From: JAGWRA01 sp035534615 | GTDB taxonomy: Bacteria > Acidobacteriota > Vicinamibacteria > Vicinamibacterales > CAVVIG01 | Assembly (NCBI GenBank): GCA_035534615.1 | Contig: DATLRO010000061.1 | Span: forward strand, 253,218 to 317,217 | DNA: 64,000 bases | Direction: 5' to 3' | Shown here: piece by piece, positions 26,673-35,626 of the stretch | Layout: each line of letters opens with the position of its first letter | Numbering within the stretch: position 1 is the stretch's first letter | The notes under the pieces: model-generated | Database searches by the model: none | Told to the model about the DNA's origin: nothing | What the model saw: only the letters and a program-made list of their open reading frames with translations | Made by a program: the position numbers and the translations under genes

Positions 26673-27248
26673 CTACCAGCAGCGCACGCGGCCGACGTCG
26701 ACGTGCACGAAATCGGAGTGCGGATAGTAGCCGACGCCGCCGCCGCGGAGATCGATCGCGGCGCGATGGACCACGCGCAGGTCCCGGCCCGGCACGCGGA
26801 TGTCGGCCGCCATCGCCTGCATGTGCAGGCTGTTCTTCGCGACGCCTTCGCTGCGGTGGCGCAGCATCGCGTTCGTGGCGGGAGTCCGATAGCCGGAGAT
26901 GATGTCGAACGGCTTCGAGGTCTCGAGCCGGGCCGACAGCCGATGGAGCAGATCGAGCAGGTCCGTGTGGATCGGCTTGACCGTGTTGGTGCGGAAATCG
27001 CGCAGCACGTGGTTGATCTCGTCCAGCGCCCCGGGCACGTACTCGCCGCCCGACCAGTAGACCGTCTTCAACCGTTCATCGGTGTGCAGGTTGTAGAACG
27101 CCAGCTCGCGAACGGCCTGCGCCGGCCCCGGAGCCGCAGCCGCCGCCTCGGCAGGGACCGCCATCGCGCCGATCACCCCCGCCACCGCCGGCAGCAGCGC
27201 GCCGAGCCTCACGAAGTCCCGCCGTGTCCAGGTTCGATCGTCCGCCAT
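26673..27248 (-). CDS. Tat-exported DUF882 (YcbK-like) peptidase M15 family
   Basis: A 191-aa protein with a twin-arginine signal (TWTRRDFVRLG). The mature domain is DUF882, a relative of M15 zinc D,D-carboxypeptidases. Conserved elements are SGYRTPATN, the His/Asp pair in SLHMQAMAADIRVPG and the C-terminal FVHVDVG. It probably trims or binds peptidoglycan peptides in the periplasm. It starts 14 bp after the L,D-transpeptidase gene on the same strand, forming a cell-wall operon. Confidence 0.88.
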   Translation of the reverse strand: MADDRTWTRRDFVRLGALLPAVAGVIGAMAVPAEAAAAAPGPAQAVRELAFYNLHTDERLKTVYWSGGEYVPGALDEINHVLRDFRTNTVKPIHTDLLDLLHRLSARLETSKPFDIISGYRTPATNAMLRHRSEGVAKNSLHMQAMAADIRVPGRDLRVVHRAAIDLRGGGVGYYPHSDFVHVDVGRVRCW

Positions 27249-27262
27249 GCGCTTGTTACTCC

Positions 27263-28267
27263 TTACTCGCGCTCCGGCGAGTCCTCCTGTCGATCGACGC
27301 GCCGGGCAATGCCGGCTCTCTCCGCGAGAACCTGCCGCACACGGGCCGGATCCAGGCGCGACGTCACGCCGAGGACCTGCGCGGCCTGGTCGACGATCGC
27401 CGCGAAGTCAATTTTCCTATTATAGACGTCCGGCTGAGCTTCGAGAAGGACCGCGCCGTCCGGCCCGACCGCCAGCAGAACCGGCGCATAAAGGAACGTC
27501 ACGGGATCGCCGACCTGCACGCGGGCGAACAGGTCCTCGATGTCCGCAGGCTCCAGGCGGACGCAGCCGTGCGTCTGAAACGTGTAGATGCTCGCCGGCG
27601 CGTTCGTGCCGTGAATAGCCCAGTCGACGCCGGCGAGGCGAAGGCGGTACGCCCCCAGCGGATTGTCCGGCCCGGGCGGGACCCTGGTCTCCACCGGCTT
27701 GCCGGCCTCCTCCATTTCCTTCTGGATGGCGGCCGGCACGACCCAGGTGGGGTCGACGTCCTTCGCCGAAATCCGAAACGCGCGGATCGGCGTCTGCCAC
27801 TTCGACGCCGACCGGCCGACCGCCGCGGGGTACGCGCGCTCCAGCCGGCCGTCGCGCAGCAGGAACACCATCCGCTGCGGGATGTTCAGGACGAGGCCGT
27901 CGGAGATGCCACCCGGGATGACGTGCTGGTTGTCCACCCGCAGGCCCTGCCCGATCCGCAGGCGCGCCGTCCGCGGCAGACCGTTCTGCCGCGCGAGCTC
28001 GCGCGGCTCGACACCGAGCTGCGCGCCAATCCGGGTCAGCGTATCGCCGGCGGCCACCGTATAGACGAAATCCCGCCCGGTCACGCCGCGGCCGGCCGCG
28101 ACCACCGCCGGCCCGGGCACGACATCCGGCGCGGGCGGAACGGCCATGAAGCCGGCCAGCGCCATCACCGCCACGACCGGCAGGGCCAGCGGAATCGTCG
28201 ATCGACAGGCCCGTGCCCTCCGCGGCAGACGACCAGACATACAGCCACTCGACTTTCTGTCAGACAT
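27263..28267 (-). CDS. L,D-transpeptidase (YkuD) with LysM domain
   Basis: A 334-aa envelope protein with a basic N-terminus and signal/anchor helix (about 25-45), a LysM domain (about 68-112, YTVAAGDTLTRIGAQLG) that binds glycan, and a YkuD domain. The active-site motif is SIYTFQTHGCVRL with the nucleophilic Cys. It forms 3-3 cross-links in peptidoglycan or attaches proteins to it. Start choice is uncertain: ATG 28267 and ATG 28240 are both possible and neither has a clear ribosome site. The longer frame to 28486 is rejected as non-protein-like. It is first in an operon with the DUF882 gene. Confidence 0.88.
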   Translation of the reverse strand: MSDRKSSGCMSGRLPRRARACRSTIPLALPVVAVMALAGFMAVPPAPDVVPGPAVVAAGRGVTGRDFVYTVAAGDTLTRIGAQLGVEPRELARQNGLPRTARLRIGQGLRVDNQHVIPGGISDGLVLNIPQRMVFLLRDGRLERAYPAAVGRSASKWQTPIRAFRISAKDVDPTWVVPAAIQKEMEEAGKPVETRVPPGPDNPLGAYRLRLAGVDWAIHGTNAPASIYTFQTHGCVRLEPADIEDLFARVQVGDPVTFLYAPVLLAVGPDGAVLLEAQPDVYNRKIDFAAIVDQAAQVLGVTSRLDPARVRQVLAERAGIARRVDRQEDSPERE

Positions 28268-28702
28268 GACCGGGCTGCCCGGCCGATCCCGATCCCAGTC
28301 TAGCGTGGACCGGCCAGTGAGAAGCGACCGGCCCGGCGGCCGGCACGCGCGCACTCTGTGCGGGTACTGGTCACAGCCGCGCGCGCGCCGTGTGCGGTAA
28401 CCGCGCACCCGCCCGCCGGGCGGATGGGGCCGATTCGACTTAACCGCAGCAGAACAGGCACTTGTGCCGATCCCCTCGCCTGGCACCGTTCTCGCTATTC
28501 ACCCGGACGTCAGGGAGAACACCCATGCGTATGCGAATCATCTTCGGCACGTTTCCGCGGTCCACCGAACGGCTTCCCCTGCCGCGTCCCCGGCCGACCG
28601 GTCCGGGCAAAGAGGCCGCCAAGGCTGTATGGGGCGGTGGTGGTCGATAGTAGTGACGGCAGGGGTGCCGGCGAGCACCCTGGAAGGATCGCGCACATAA
28701 CC
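28268..28702. other. Divergent intergenic region
   Basis: About 435 bp between the L,D-transpeptidase (minus) and a small hypothetical gene (plus). A perfect short palindrome, GGCAC-TT-GTGCC, lies at 28457-28468 and could be an operator. A 41-codon frame at 28525-28650 has a GGGAGA upstream but no recognisable content. No clear promoter hexamers are seen. Confidence 0.35.
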
Positions 28703-29062
28703 ATGTCCGCCATGCAAAGCTTCACGAGTCGCGTTTCGACGTACCTGGACCAGCGCAGCCTGTGCCACTCGGTCGACGCGTTCATTGCCGAACTGGAGCA
28801 GCTGGCACAACTGCATCCCGGCGCGGTCGACGTGAACAACGTCCGCGCGCGAGTGGAGGCGATGGTCGATCTCCTCGAAGGGCGGCTCGATTGGGCGCAG
28901 GTCGGGCTCAAGACGGCGCAGCGTCTGGCGTCGCGCGTGTACGAGATCCGGCGGGTGGAGGAGATGCTGCTGATGCGGCTGCGCGGCGAGGACGCGCCGG
29001 CCGCCCTGCTCTTGGCGACCGCCGGGGCGTCCGCGACGGCGTACGAGTATCCGAGCGCCTGA
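28703..29062 (+). CDS. Small helical protein of unknown function
   Basis: A 119-aa soluble protein predicted almost entirely helical (SFTSRVSTYLDQRSL, AFIAELEQLAQLH, VYEIRRVEEMLLMRLRG). I recognise no family. The start may be ATG 28703 or ATG 28712; a GGAAGGA lies at about 28682. The last codons run into an octamer repeat tract that contains the stop codon, so the C-terminus may be a recent product of that tract. Confidence 0.5.
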   Translation: MSAMQSFTSRVSTYLDQRSLCHSVDAFIAELEQLAQLHPGAVDVNNVRARVEAMVDLLEGRLDWAQVGLKTAQRLASRVYEIRRVEEMLLMRLRGEDAPAALLLATAGASATAYEYPSA

Positions 29063-29074
29063 GCGTCCGAGCGA
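29051..29074. repeat. Octamer tandem tract overlapping a stop codon
   Basis: Three 8-nt units, ccgagcgc, ctgagcgt and ccgagcga, with a GA step every 8 nt. The TGA stop of the preceding gene lies inside the second unit. Confidence 0.5.
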
Positions 29075-29077
29075 GAC

Positions 29078-29491
29078 TCAGCCTGGAATCAGCAGATCGG
29101 GCGGCCGGGCGATCTCGGGAAACGCCGCCAGCAGTCGTGCGTCGTACGTAGCCAGCGGCAACCGCTCGCGCACCGCCAGCTCGACGAACAGCATGTCGTA
29201 GACGGCGAGCCCCGATCGCGCGGCCCGGACCATCGCGCCCCGCCACAGCCGCCTGACCGGCACCGACCGGACGCCGAGGCGCGCCGCCAGCGTCAGCCGC
29301 CGCTGCCCGGTGTCAGCGGCGAACACGCCGGCCCGCACGGCCATCCACACCACGTTGGCCAGTTCCGCTTCCCAGATCGCCGGCGCCGCCGCGTTGGCGA
29401 CGCCGCGCCAGAACCGGCTCAGATCGTCCAGGTACGGCTCGGTGCCGAGCAGGTAATACGCCACGACACCGGTGTCGACGACCGCGTTCAC
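29078..29491 (-). CDS. PIN-domain ribonuclease toxin (VapC-like)
   Basis: A 137-aa PIN domain. Acidic active-site residues are seen at the start (VVDTGVVAYYLLG), in the EAELANVVW helix, in YDMLFVELA and in the late LATYDARLL. VapC-type toxins cleave tRNA or rRNA. The start is a GTG that overlaps the antitoxin stop by 4 nt (GTGA), so translation is coupled. Together they form a type II toxin-antitoxin operon. Confidence 0.85.
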   Translation of the reverse strand: MNAVVDTGVVAYYLLGTEPYLDDLSRFWRGVANAAAPAIWEAELANVVWMAVRAGVFAADTGQRRLTLAARLGVRSVPVRRLWRGAMVRAARSGLAVYDMLFVELAVRERLPLATYDARLLAAFPEIARPPDLLIPG

Positions 29492-29715
29492 GACTGGCCC
29501 GTCTGGATCCAGGCGTCGATTTCGCCCGGCTCCGGGCGGCGCGCCTGATCGCGCCAGCCGCGCTCGATCTGCTGGATCACCGACTGACGCTCACCCACCG
29601 ATTCCTCGAGCAGCTCGCGGACTTCCTGCTCCATCGATCGCCCGTTGCGCCTGGCCAGCGCCTTGAGCATCTTCACGAGGCGGGGAGGGACGTTGCGGAT
29701 GGTGAGCGTCGGCAT
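29488..29715 (-). CDS. Ribbon-helix-helix antitoxin (FitA/VapB-like)
   Basis: A 75-aa protein beginning with a DNA-contacting beta strand (PTLTIRNVPPRLVKMLK) and the helix-turn RNGRSMEQEVRELLEESV, the classic RHH_1/FitA-like pattern. The C-terminal part (GWRDQARRPEPGEIDAW) is the likely toxin-binding tail. It should repress its own operon and neutralise the adjacent PIN toxin. ATG 29715 begins the conserved strand; the longer frame adds seven unneeded residues. Confidence 0.85.
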   Translation of the reverse strand: MPTLTIRNVPPRLVKMLKALARRNGRSMEQEVRELLEESVGERQSVIQQIERGWRDQARRPEPGEIDAWIQTGQS

Positions 29716-29855
29716 GCGGCTTCCTGCTGGCCGCATGCTAGCACGGAGCGTGCGGCACGTTCTCCGCCGCGTCGCCGCGGGCCGCCCGGCCCAGGCCGCG
29801 GACGGACCCAGAGTTCCCTCGTCTGCCCGGGCCCTCTCCGTGGCAGAATAAGCTC

Positions 29856-30584
29856 ATGCGTTGCCGCCCCCTTGCCTGTGCCCTGCTGTCCGTGGTGGTC
29901 GTCGCCACGACGACCGCCGCCCGGTCGAAGAGCCAGGGGCCGGCGCCGGCCGGCCGGCCGGATCGCGTGACCTCGGCGGCGATCTGGCAGCCGGGGATGG
30001 ACTTCCTGCGCGAGGCGCACGAGGCGTGCGACCGGCTGCACGCCCCCGACTACGGCGGCTGCTTCGTCGACCAGATGGCGCGGGCCGGGGCGCCTGCCGC
30101 GGCGGTGGCCTTTGCGCGGCGGCTCAACGAACGGCCCGACGGTCAGGGGATCGTCGGCGTCCTCCGCGATTTCCGCGACACGGGCCGCGTCGATCTGGCG
30201 TTCGTCTTCTACCCGCTCCGCGCGAATGAGAATGAGGGCTGCCTGCTGGTGAACGGCCTGCCCAGCCTCATCGACGTCGACAGCCGCGCCTGGCTGCCGG
30301 ACGAGGCGCTCGAGAAGAACCGGACGTATGCGGCGCTCGCCCTTCAGTATCCGCAGATCAGCCTCTGGCCGGGCGACCGGTTCGGCAGCCGGTTTGCCCG
30401 GGCCATGGCCGGGCCGCAGGGCGGCCAGCGCTTCATCTTTCCTTACCTGCTTCGCGACGGCTGTCACGCGTGCGCCACCATCGGCACGGTGCAGATTGCG
30501 TTCGATTTCGATCGGACCGGCGGGTTTCTCGGCACGCACCTCCTCCGCGTCACCGCGGCACCACCGTTGCGTCGTCGCAGATAG
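29856..30584 (+). CDS. Secreted Cys-containing protein of unknown function
   Basis: A 242-aa protein with a Sec signal (about 1-22). The mature part has two Cys early (EACDRLHAPDYGGCF) and a CHAC motif late (RDGCHACATIG), which could form disulfides. I do not recognise a family. A CAGAAT hexamer ends 7 nt before ATG 29856, suggesting a leaderless transcript. An amidohydrolase gene follows 48 bp downstream on the same strand. Confidence 0.65.
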   Translation: MRCRPLACALLSVVVVATTTAARSKSQGPAPAGRPDRVTSAAIWQPGMDFLREAHEACDRLHAPDYGGCFVDQMARAGAPAAAVAFARRLNERPDGQGIVGVLRDFRDTGRVDLAFVFYPLRANENEGCLLVNGLPSLIDVDSRAWLPDEALEKNRTYAALALQYPQISLWPGDRFGSRFARAMAGPQGGQRFIFPYLLRDGCHACATIGTVQIAFDFDRTGGFLGTHLLRVTAAPPLRRRR

Positions 30585-30632
30585 CACGCCCGTCCATCCG
30601 TCGAACCGGCCGTCACTTTCCAGGAGCCGCCC

Positions 30633-32108
30633 ATGCGATCCCGCTTCCTCGTCGCGCTGTGTCTCGCCCTCGCCGGCGTCTCCGGTCTGTCCGGCCTGTC
30701 GGCCGTCTCCCGCCTGTTCGACGCCCGCCTGTCGGCGCAGCCGTTGCCGGCGCTGTCGCCGGCCGTCCGCGCCTTCGTCAGCGTCGACGCGCCGGTGGTG
30801 GCGCTGACGCACGTCCGCGTGATCGACGGCACGGGCGCTCCGGCGAAGGCCGACCAGACGCTGATCATCCGGGACGGCCTGATCGCCGCCGTTGGTGACG
30901 CCGCGACGACGGTCGTGCCGGCCGGCGCGCGGGTGCTCGATCTGACCGGCCGGACGGTGCTCCCCGGCTTCGTCATGCTGCACGAGCACATGTTCTATCC
31001 CGCCGGCCAGGGGGCGTACAACGAGATGGTCTACAGCTTTCCGCGCCTCTACCTCGCCGGCGGCGCCACCACCATCCGGACGGCCGGCAGCATGGTGCCG
31101 TACGCCGACCTCAACCTGAAGAAGTGGATCGACGAGGGGCGGATTCCCGGACCGGAGATGGACGTGACCGGGCCGTATCTGGAAGGCCCGGGCCTGCCGA
31201 TCGCGGCCGTGAAGGAGCTCAAGGACGCGAACGACGCGCGGCGGATGGTCGACTGGTGGGCAGACGAGGGGGCGACGTCGTTCAAGGCGTACATGCACAT
31301 CACGCGCGCCGAGCTGGGAGCGGCGATTCAGGAGGCGCACAAGCGCGGCTTCAAGCTCACCGGCCACCTCTGCTCGGTCACGTTCAGCGAGGCGGCCGAC
31401 CTCGGCATCGACGACCTCGAGCACGGCCTGGTCGTCTCGACCGATTTCGTGCCCGACAAGCAGCCGGACGTCTGTCCGCCCCAGTCGGAGGTGCAGGCGT
31501 CACTGGTGAAGCTGGACATCGCCGGCCCCGCGGCGCAGGCGCTCATTCACAAGCTGGTCGCCCATCACGTCGCGCTGACCTCCACGCTGACGGTGTTCGA
31601 GACGTTCGTGCCCGGCCGGCCGCCCGCCTCCGAACGCGCGCTCGACGCGATGGTGTCCGAGGCGCGCGACATGTACCTGCGGCAGCGCGTCCGGATCGCC
31701 GTCGATACCGCCTCGCCGTGGACGATCCTGTTCAAGAAGGAGATGGAATTCGAGCACGCCTTCGCGGAGGCGGGCGGGCTGCTGGTGTCCGGCACCGATC
31801 CGACCGGCTACGGCGGCGTGGTCGCCGGCTTCTCGAACCAGCGCGAGGTCGAGCTGCTCGTCGAGGCCGGCTTCACGCCGCTCCAGGCGATCGAGATTGC
31901 CACGCTGAACGGCGCCCGCTATCTCGGGCGGGAGAACCGCATCGGCTCGATCGCCGACGGCAAGCAGGCGGACCTCATCGTCGTCCAGGGCGACCCCTCG
32001 ACGAAGATCTCGGACATCGAACACGTGGAGACGGTCTTCAAGGACGGCATCGGCTACGACTCGCAGAAGCTGATTGCCGCCACGCTCGGCACCGTCGGTC
32101 TGCGCTGA
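30633..32108 (+). CDS. Exported amidohydrolase family metal-dependent hydrolase
   Basis: A 491-aa enzyme with a signal peptide (about 1-34). Metal-site features of the amidohydrolase superfamily are present: LHEHMFYP (HxH), the Lys in TSFKAYMHI, His in TGHLCSVTF and LEHGLV, and the Asp in SGTDPTGYG. The C-terminal GSIADGKQADLIVVQGDP is diagnostic for the imidazolonepropionase-like group. It probably hydrolyses cyclic amides or peptides in the periplasm. The stop codon is directly followed by the word AATGGGGACGGG, which recurs in variant form near 40892. Confidence 0.88.
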   Translation: MRSRFLVALCLALAGVSGLSGLSAVSRLFDARLSAQPLPALSPAVRAFVSVDAPVVALTHVRVIDGTGAPAKADQTLIIRDGLIAAVGDAATTVVPAGARVLDLTGRTVLPGFVMLHEHMFYPAGQGAYNEMVYSFPRLYLAGGATTIRTAGSMVPYADLNLKKWIDEGRIPGPEMDVTGPYLEGPGLPIAAVKELKDANDARRMVDWWADEGATSFKAYMHITRAELGAAIQEAHKRGFKLTGHLCSVTFSEAADLGIDDLEHGLVVSTDFVPDKQPDVCPPQSEVQASLVKLDIAGPAAQALIHKLVAHHVALTSTLTVFETFVPGRPPASERALDAMVSEARDMYLRQRVRIAVDTASPWTILFKKEMEFEHAFAEAGGLLVSGTDPTGYGGVVAGFSNQREVELLVEAGFTPLQAIEIATLNGARYLGRENRIGSIADGKQADLIVVQGDPSTKISDIEHVETVFKDGIGYDSQKLIAATLGTVGLR

Positions 32109-32174
32109 ATGGGGACGGGTTATGTCATCGTCTCGCTGTTGCCCTGCACGTGCTCGCGACCGGAGCCGGTCACG

Positions 32175-32748
32175 CTAGCTTGCTGCCATCTCCTGCCACT
32201 TCGCGAGGTTCAATCCCTTCAGCAGCAGCCACAGGCACAGCACGACTTCCGCGAGGCCGGAGACCATCAGGAGCGCGAGCGCACCGGAGGCAAGGCCGGG
32301 CGCCAGGAAGTCCACGAAACTGTTGGTCAGGTAACACACGCCTTCGATCGCCAGCAGCACGCCGATGACGCGCGGCAGGAAGGTCGATCGGAAGATCAGA
32401 TAGCCGATAGTGAGGCAGTAGCCGCCGAAGAACGTCAAGGCCGCGCGCCGGTTCACCACCTTGAACGGCTCATAGAAGATGACCGCCAGCGGCATGTTGC
32501 ACAGACACGGCACGAGCTCGGCCGCGAAGCCCCAGCGGAAGAGCCGCTCGTGGGTCAGGATGTTCTGCGCGGTGGCCGCGGCGTCGCCGGCCACGATCAG
32601 TCGCTGCCGCACGAAGATCTCGGCGAAGACCCCGCCCACGATGACGACGAGGTACAGCAGGCCCGCGATCCGGGCGTACGTGATCGGCGAGAATCCCCGA
32701 CGAGGCCGTGTCGCGCGAAGATTTCCGAGGCTGCCTGGCGGGGGTCAT
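32175..32748 (-). pseudogene. Decayed DUF4386 membrane protein gene
   Basis: The open frame 32175-32639 encodes GVFAEIFVRQRLIVAGDAAATA and later IGYLIFRSTFLPRVIGVLLAIEG, clear DUF4386 segments. Two defects are visible. Upstream, the family's YARIAGLLYLVVIV helix continues in the same frame but has no start codon before a TGA; a start at ATG 32748 lies in another frame, with a GGGG run at 32695-32698 as the likely frameshift point. The middle of the family, roughly 60 residues including two helices, is missing between NRRAALTFF and GGYCLTIGY. It is probably non-functional. Confidence 0.7.
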
Positions 32749-32776
32749 ATGGCGAGCCACCGCTTCCGCGACATCC

Positions 32777-34612
32777 TCACGCGTTGAACTGCGGCGGCCG
32801 CTCGTCGACGACGTGCATGGCGCGTTCGAGGGCGAGACCGACGCGTACGATCGTCCCTTCGTCGAACAGCCGGCCGATGAGCGTCACGCCGTGCGGCACG
32901 CGGCGGGGCGGGTTGAACCGCGGCAGCGGGTGCGCCGGATCGGGCGCCCAGTCGCTGCGCGCCTCCGACACGCGTACGAACCCGGTGCGCAGCGTGAGCG
33001 ACGGATGCCCGGTGTTGTTGCCGATCACGAGCATCTCGTCCCGCAGCGACGGCACCAGCAGCAGGTCCACCTGCGACATCAGGCGCGCCATCTCCTGCGC
33101 CACCTTGCGCCGCAGCCGGTCGGCCTGCACGAAATCGACGGCCGACAGGAAGCGCGCCTCGCGGAAGAGATTCGGCCAGGCGTCCGGCACCTGCATCCGC
33201 ATCTCGTTCGTCCGTCCGCTGAGCGTCAGCTCCTCGAACGACGCGGCCGCCTCGGCGAACAACCCCAGGTTGAGCGAGTCGTACGGCCAGTCGGGCAGGG
33301 TGACCGGCGTCGGCACCATGCCGAGCTTCCCGATTTCCGCGAGCGTCGCCCGGTCGACGTCCGTCGCCGGCGCTTCACGCATCCATGGCTCGAAGTAGCC
33401 GACCTTCAGCCCCTTCACCGGCACGCTCGCGTCGTAGTCGAGGTGGCTCGGCACGCTCGCCACGTCGCCCGCGTCCGGTCCGGAGATCGCGTGGAGCACC
33501 AGCATCCCGTCTTCGACCGACCGCGTCATCGGCCCGAGCTTGTCGAGCGTCCAGCAGAGCGTCATCGCGCCGGTGCGCGCGACGCGGCCGTAGGTCGGCC
33601 GCAGCCCCTCGACGCCGCATCGCATGCTGGGGCTGATGATGCTGCCGCCGGTTTCGCTGCCGACGGAGAAGCCGACCAGCCCGGCGGCGGTCGCCGCGCC
33701 CGGACCCGCGCTCGATCCCGACGCCCCCTCCTCGAGCAGCCACGGATTCATCGTCTGGCCGCCGAACCAGATGTCGTTGAGCGCGAGCGCCCCCATGCTC
33801 AGCTTCGCAATCAGCACGGCGCCCGCATCGGTGAGACGCGTCACCACCGCCGCGTTGTCCGACGGCACCCGGTGGCGGAACGGCTCGGCGCCGTAGGTGG
33901 TCGGGATGCCGGCCGTGTCGAGCAGGTCCTTCCCGCCCCACGGGATGCCGTGCAGCGGACCGCGATAGTGGCCGGTGGCGATCTCCCTGTCCGCCTGCTT
34001 CGCCTGCTTCAGCGCCAGGTCGGCCGTCAGCGTGATGATGCAGCGGAGCTTCGGATCGTAGCGGTGGATCCGATCCAGGTAGATCTGCGTCAGCCGCTCG
34101 GAGGTGAGCTTGCGCGTCTCGATCCAGCGGGAGAGCTTCGTGACCGGCGCGAAGGCGATGTCGACGTCGTTCGACGGGAGCGGCCCGGGATCGACGCGGC
34201 TCGGCCCGAACCGATCGCGCGACGGTCCGGCACTCTGGCCTGGCAGCACCGGATTCCAGACCGTCGCCGGCGCCAGCGTGTCTTCGAGCGCAATCCTGCG
34301 GGGGCCCGTGCGGCGCTCGAGCAGCGCCGCCATGGAGGTGCGCCAGCTCTCCGCCGCCATCGTTCGCTCGGCGCCGGTCATCTGCACCTGCGCCAGCTTC
34401 TCCGCTTCCGCGAACGTCGCGGGCGACACGTCGGGTCCGACGGCCGGCGACGTGTTGAACGCCGTCGGCGCGCCGGGCGTCGTCTGGCTGAAGGCCGGCT
34501 GCTCGGAGGGCTTTGGCTGTCCGCCCTCCTGGTTGCGGCTGCCGCTGCACGCCACCGCGAGGCCGGCCACGCCGAGCGGCGCGCGGATGAGAAACTGTCG
34601 GCGCGTGTTCAT
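32777..34612 (-). CDS. Exported amidase (amidase signature family)
   Basis: A 611-aa protein with a Tat/lipoprotein-like leader (RRQFLIRAPLGVAGLAVACSG). The catalytic triad of amidase-signature enzymes is visible: Lys in IPWGGKDLL, the cis-Ser in ASGSSAGPG and the nucleophile Ser in GSETGGSI. A long N-terminal extension of about 170 residues precedes the core. It hydrolyses amide bonds of unknown substrates. AGGAGG lies just upstream of the start. The exported amidohydrolase lies just downstream on the other strand. Confidence 0.88.
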   Translation of the reverse strand: MNTRRQFLIRAPLGVAGLAVACSGSRNQEGGQPKPSEQPAFSQTTPGAPTAFNTSPAVGPDVSPATFAEAEKLAQVQMTGAERTMAAESWRTSMAALLERRTGPRRIALEDTLAPATVWNPVLPGQSAGPSRDRFGPSRVDPGPLPSNDVDIAFAPVTKLSRWIETRKLTSERLTQIYLDRIHRYDPKLRCIITLTADLALKQAKQADREIATGHYRGPLHGIPWGGKDLLDTAGIPTTYGAEPFRHRVPSDNAAVVTRLTDAGAVLIAKLSMGALALNDIWFGGQTMNPWLLEEGASGSSAGPGAATAAGLVGFSVGSETGGSIISPSMRCGVEGLRPTYGRVARTGAMTLCWTLDKLGPMTRSVEDGMLVLHAISGPDAGDVASVPSHLDYDASVPVKGLKVGYFEPWMREAPATDVDRATLAEIGKLGMVPTPVTLPDWPYDSLNLGLFAEAAASFEELTLSGRTNEMRMQVPDAWPNLFREARFLSAVDFVQADRLRRKVAQEMARLMSQVDLLLVPSLRDEMLVIGNNTGHPSLTLRTGFVRVSEARSDWAPDPAHPLPRFNPPRRVPHGVTLIGRLFDEGTIVRVGLALERAMHVVDERPPQFNA

Positions 34613-34651
34613 CGCGAGGCTCCTCCTGCAGACATGTGATGCGGTTGAACG

Positions 34652-34855
34652 TCAGCCGCGATCGCCACGCTGCGGCTCCGGAGACGCCAGCGTGGCGGCG
34701 GTGATTTCGTAGACGTCGTTGTCGCGGCCGAAGCGGTACGTCGAGCCGACGCGGACGCCGCCGATCTTCTCGACCGCCCGTCAAGATTGTGGCGATGGTG
34801 CACCCGGAGTCGCACCGCCTCCGGCGTCGCAACCGAGGAACTCCCGTCGCCGCAT
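34652..34855 (-). pseudogene. Remnant of a Tat-exported protein, in-frame stop
   Basis: ATG 34855 follows a GAGG and begins MRRREFLG, a typical twin-arginine leader. After 24 codons an in-frame TGA occurs, and the same frame then reads VEKIGGVRVGSTYRFGRDND and on to a stop at 34652, which looks like the C-terminal strands of a real protein. The middle is absent. I read it as a gene reduced by internal deletion. The rest of the 34613-34920 spacer shows nothing else. Confidence 0.4.
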
Positions 34856-34920
34856 GACGCCCTCACGTGGTACGCGCATCGGCACCGGCTGTGGCCACGG
34901 CATCATCAAACGTCCCGTAG

Positions 34921-35601
34921 TCATCGATTGTCCGCATTCGTCACCTCTTGATGCGGGACGCGCCTACGCAGAATGACGTGGGTCGCGCGTTCGCCGGGGA
35001 CCGATCTGGCGCATTCATAGCCCAGGGCCGGCAGATCGATGTCGTGGAACAGGTGCTCGCCGGAACCGAGGAGGACGGGGCGAACCGCCAGATGCAGCTC
35101 ATCGATCAACCCGGCCTGCAGATACTGCCGGATCGTCGTCACGCCGCCCCCCAGCCGCACATCCCGGCCGCCAGCCGCCGCCCTTGCCTGCTCCAGCGCA
35201 GCGTGAATGCCGCCGGTGACGAAGTGGAACTCCGTGCCTCCCGCCATTTCGAGCGGCGCGCGCGCGTGATGCGTCAGCACGAAGACCGGCGTGTGATACG
35301 GCGGCTCCTCGCCCCACCAGCCCTTCCAGCTGTCATCCGGCCACGGTCCCCGGACCGGACCGAACATGTTCCGCCCGAGGATCCAGGCGCCGATGCCCGC
35401 GAAGGCCTGCTCCGCCATTCCGTTGTCCATCCCCGTCTCGCCACCCTCCAGGCCCTGCATCGTGCGCCAGACGCGGGTCGGGAAGAACCACTCCATCAGC
35501 TCGGGGCCCCTGACGCCGAGCGGATGCGCGAGATCCTGATCCGGCCCGGCACCGTAGCCGTCGATGGACACCGCGAAGGATTGCACACGGAGCTTCGCCA
35601 C
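34921..35601 (-). CDS. Dihydrofolate reductase family (RibD C-terminal-like)
   Basis: A 226-aa protein of the RibD_C/DHFR-like superfamily. LRVQSFAVSIDGYGAGP, GAWILGRNMFGPV, PVFVLTHHAR and RLGGGVTTIRQYLQAGLIDELHL are the standard landmarks. It probably reduces a small substrate with NADPH; the substrate is unknown, and it is not a canonical folA. It starts 25 bp after the MOSC gene and is likely cotranscribed with it. It belongs to the group of small cassette-like genes in this region. Confidence 0.87.
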   Translation of the reverse strand: MAKLRVQSFAVSIDGYGAGPDQDLAHPLGVRGPELMEWFFPTRVWRTMQGLEGGETGMDNGMAEQAFAGIGAWILGRNMFGPVRGPWPDDSWKGWWGEEPPYHTPVFVLTHHARAPLEMAGGTEFHFVTGGIHAALEQARAAAGGRDVRLGGGVTTIRQYLQAGLIDELHLAVRPVLLGSGEHLFHDIDLPALGYECARSVPGERATHVILRRRVPHQEVTNADNR

Positions 35602-35626
35602 GGGACCCGTGCTCTCTCCTCGCCCC

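Noticed and set aside
28525..28650. A 41-codon frame with a GGGAGA upstream
   Set aside because: The sequence is Arg/Pro-rich and matches nothing I recognise; it may be chance in a GC-rich spacer.
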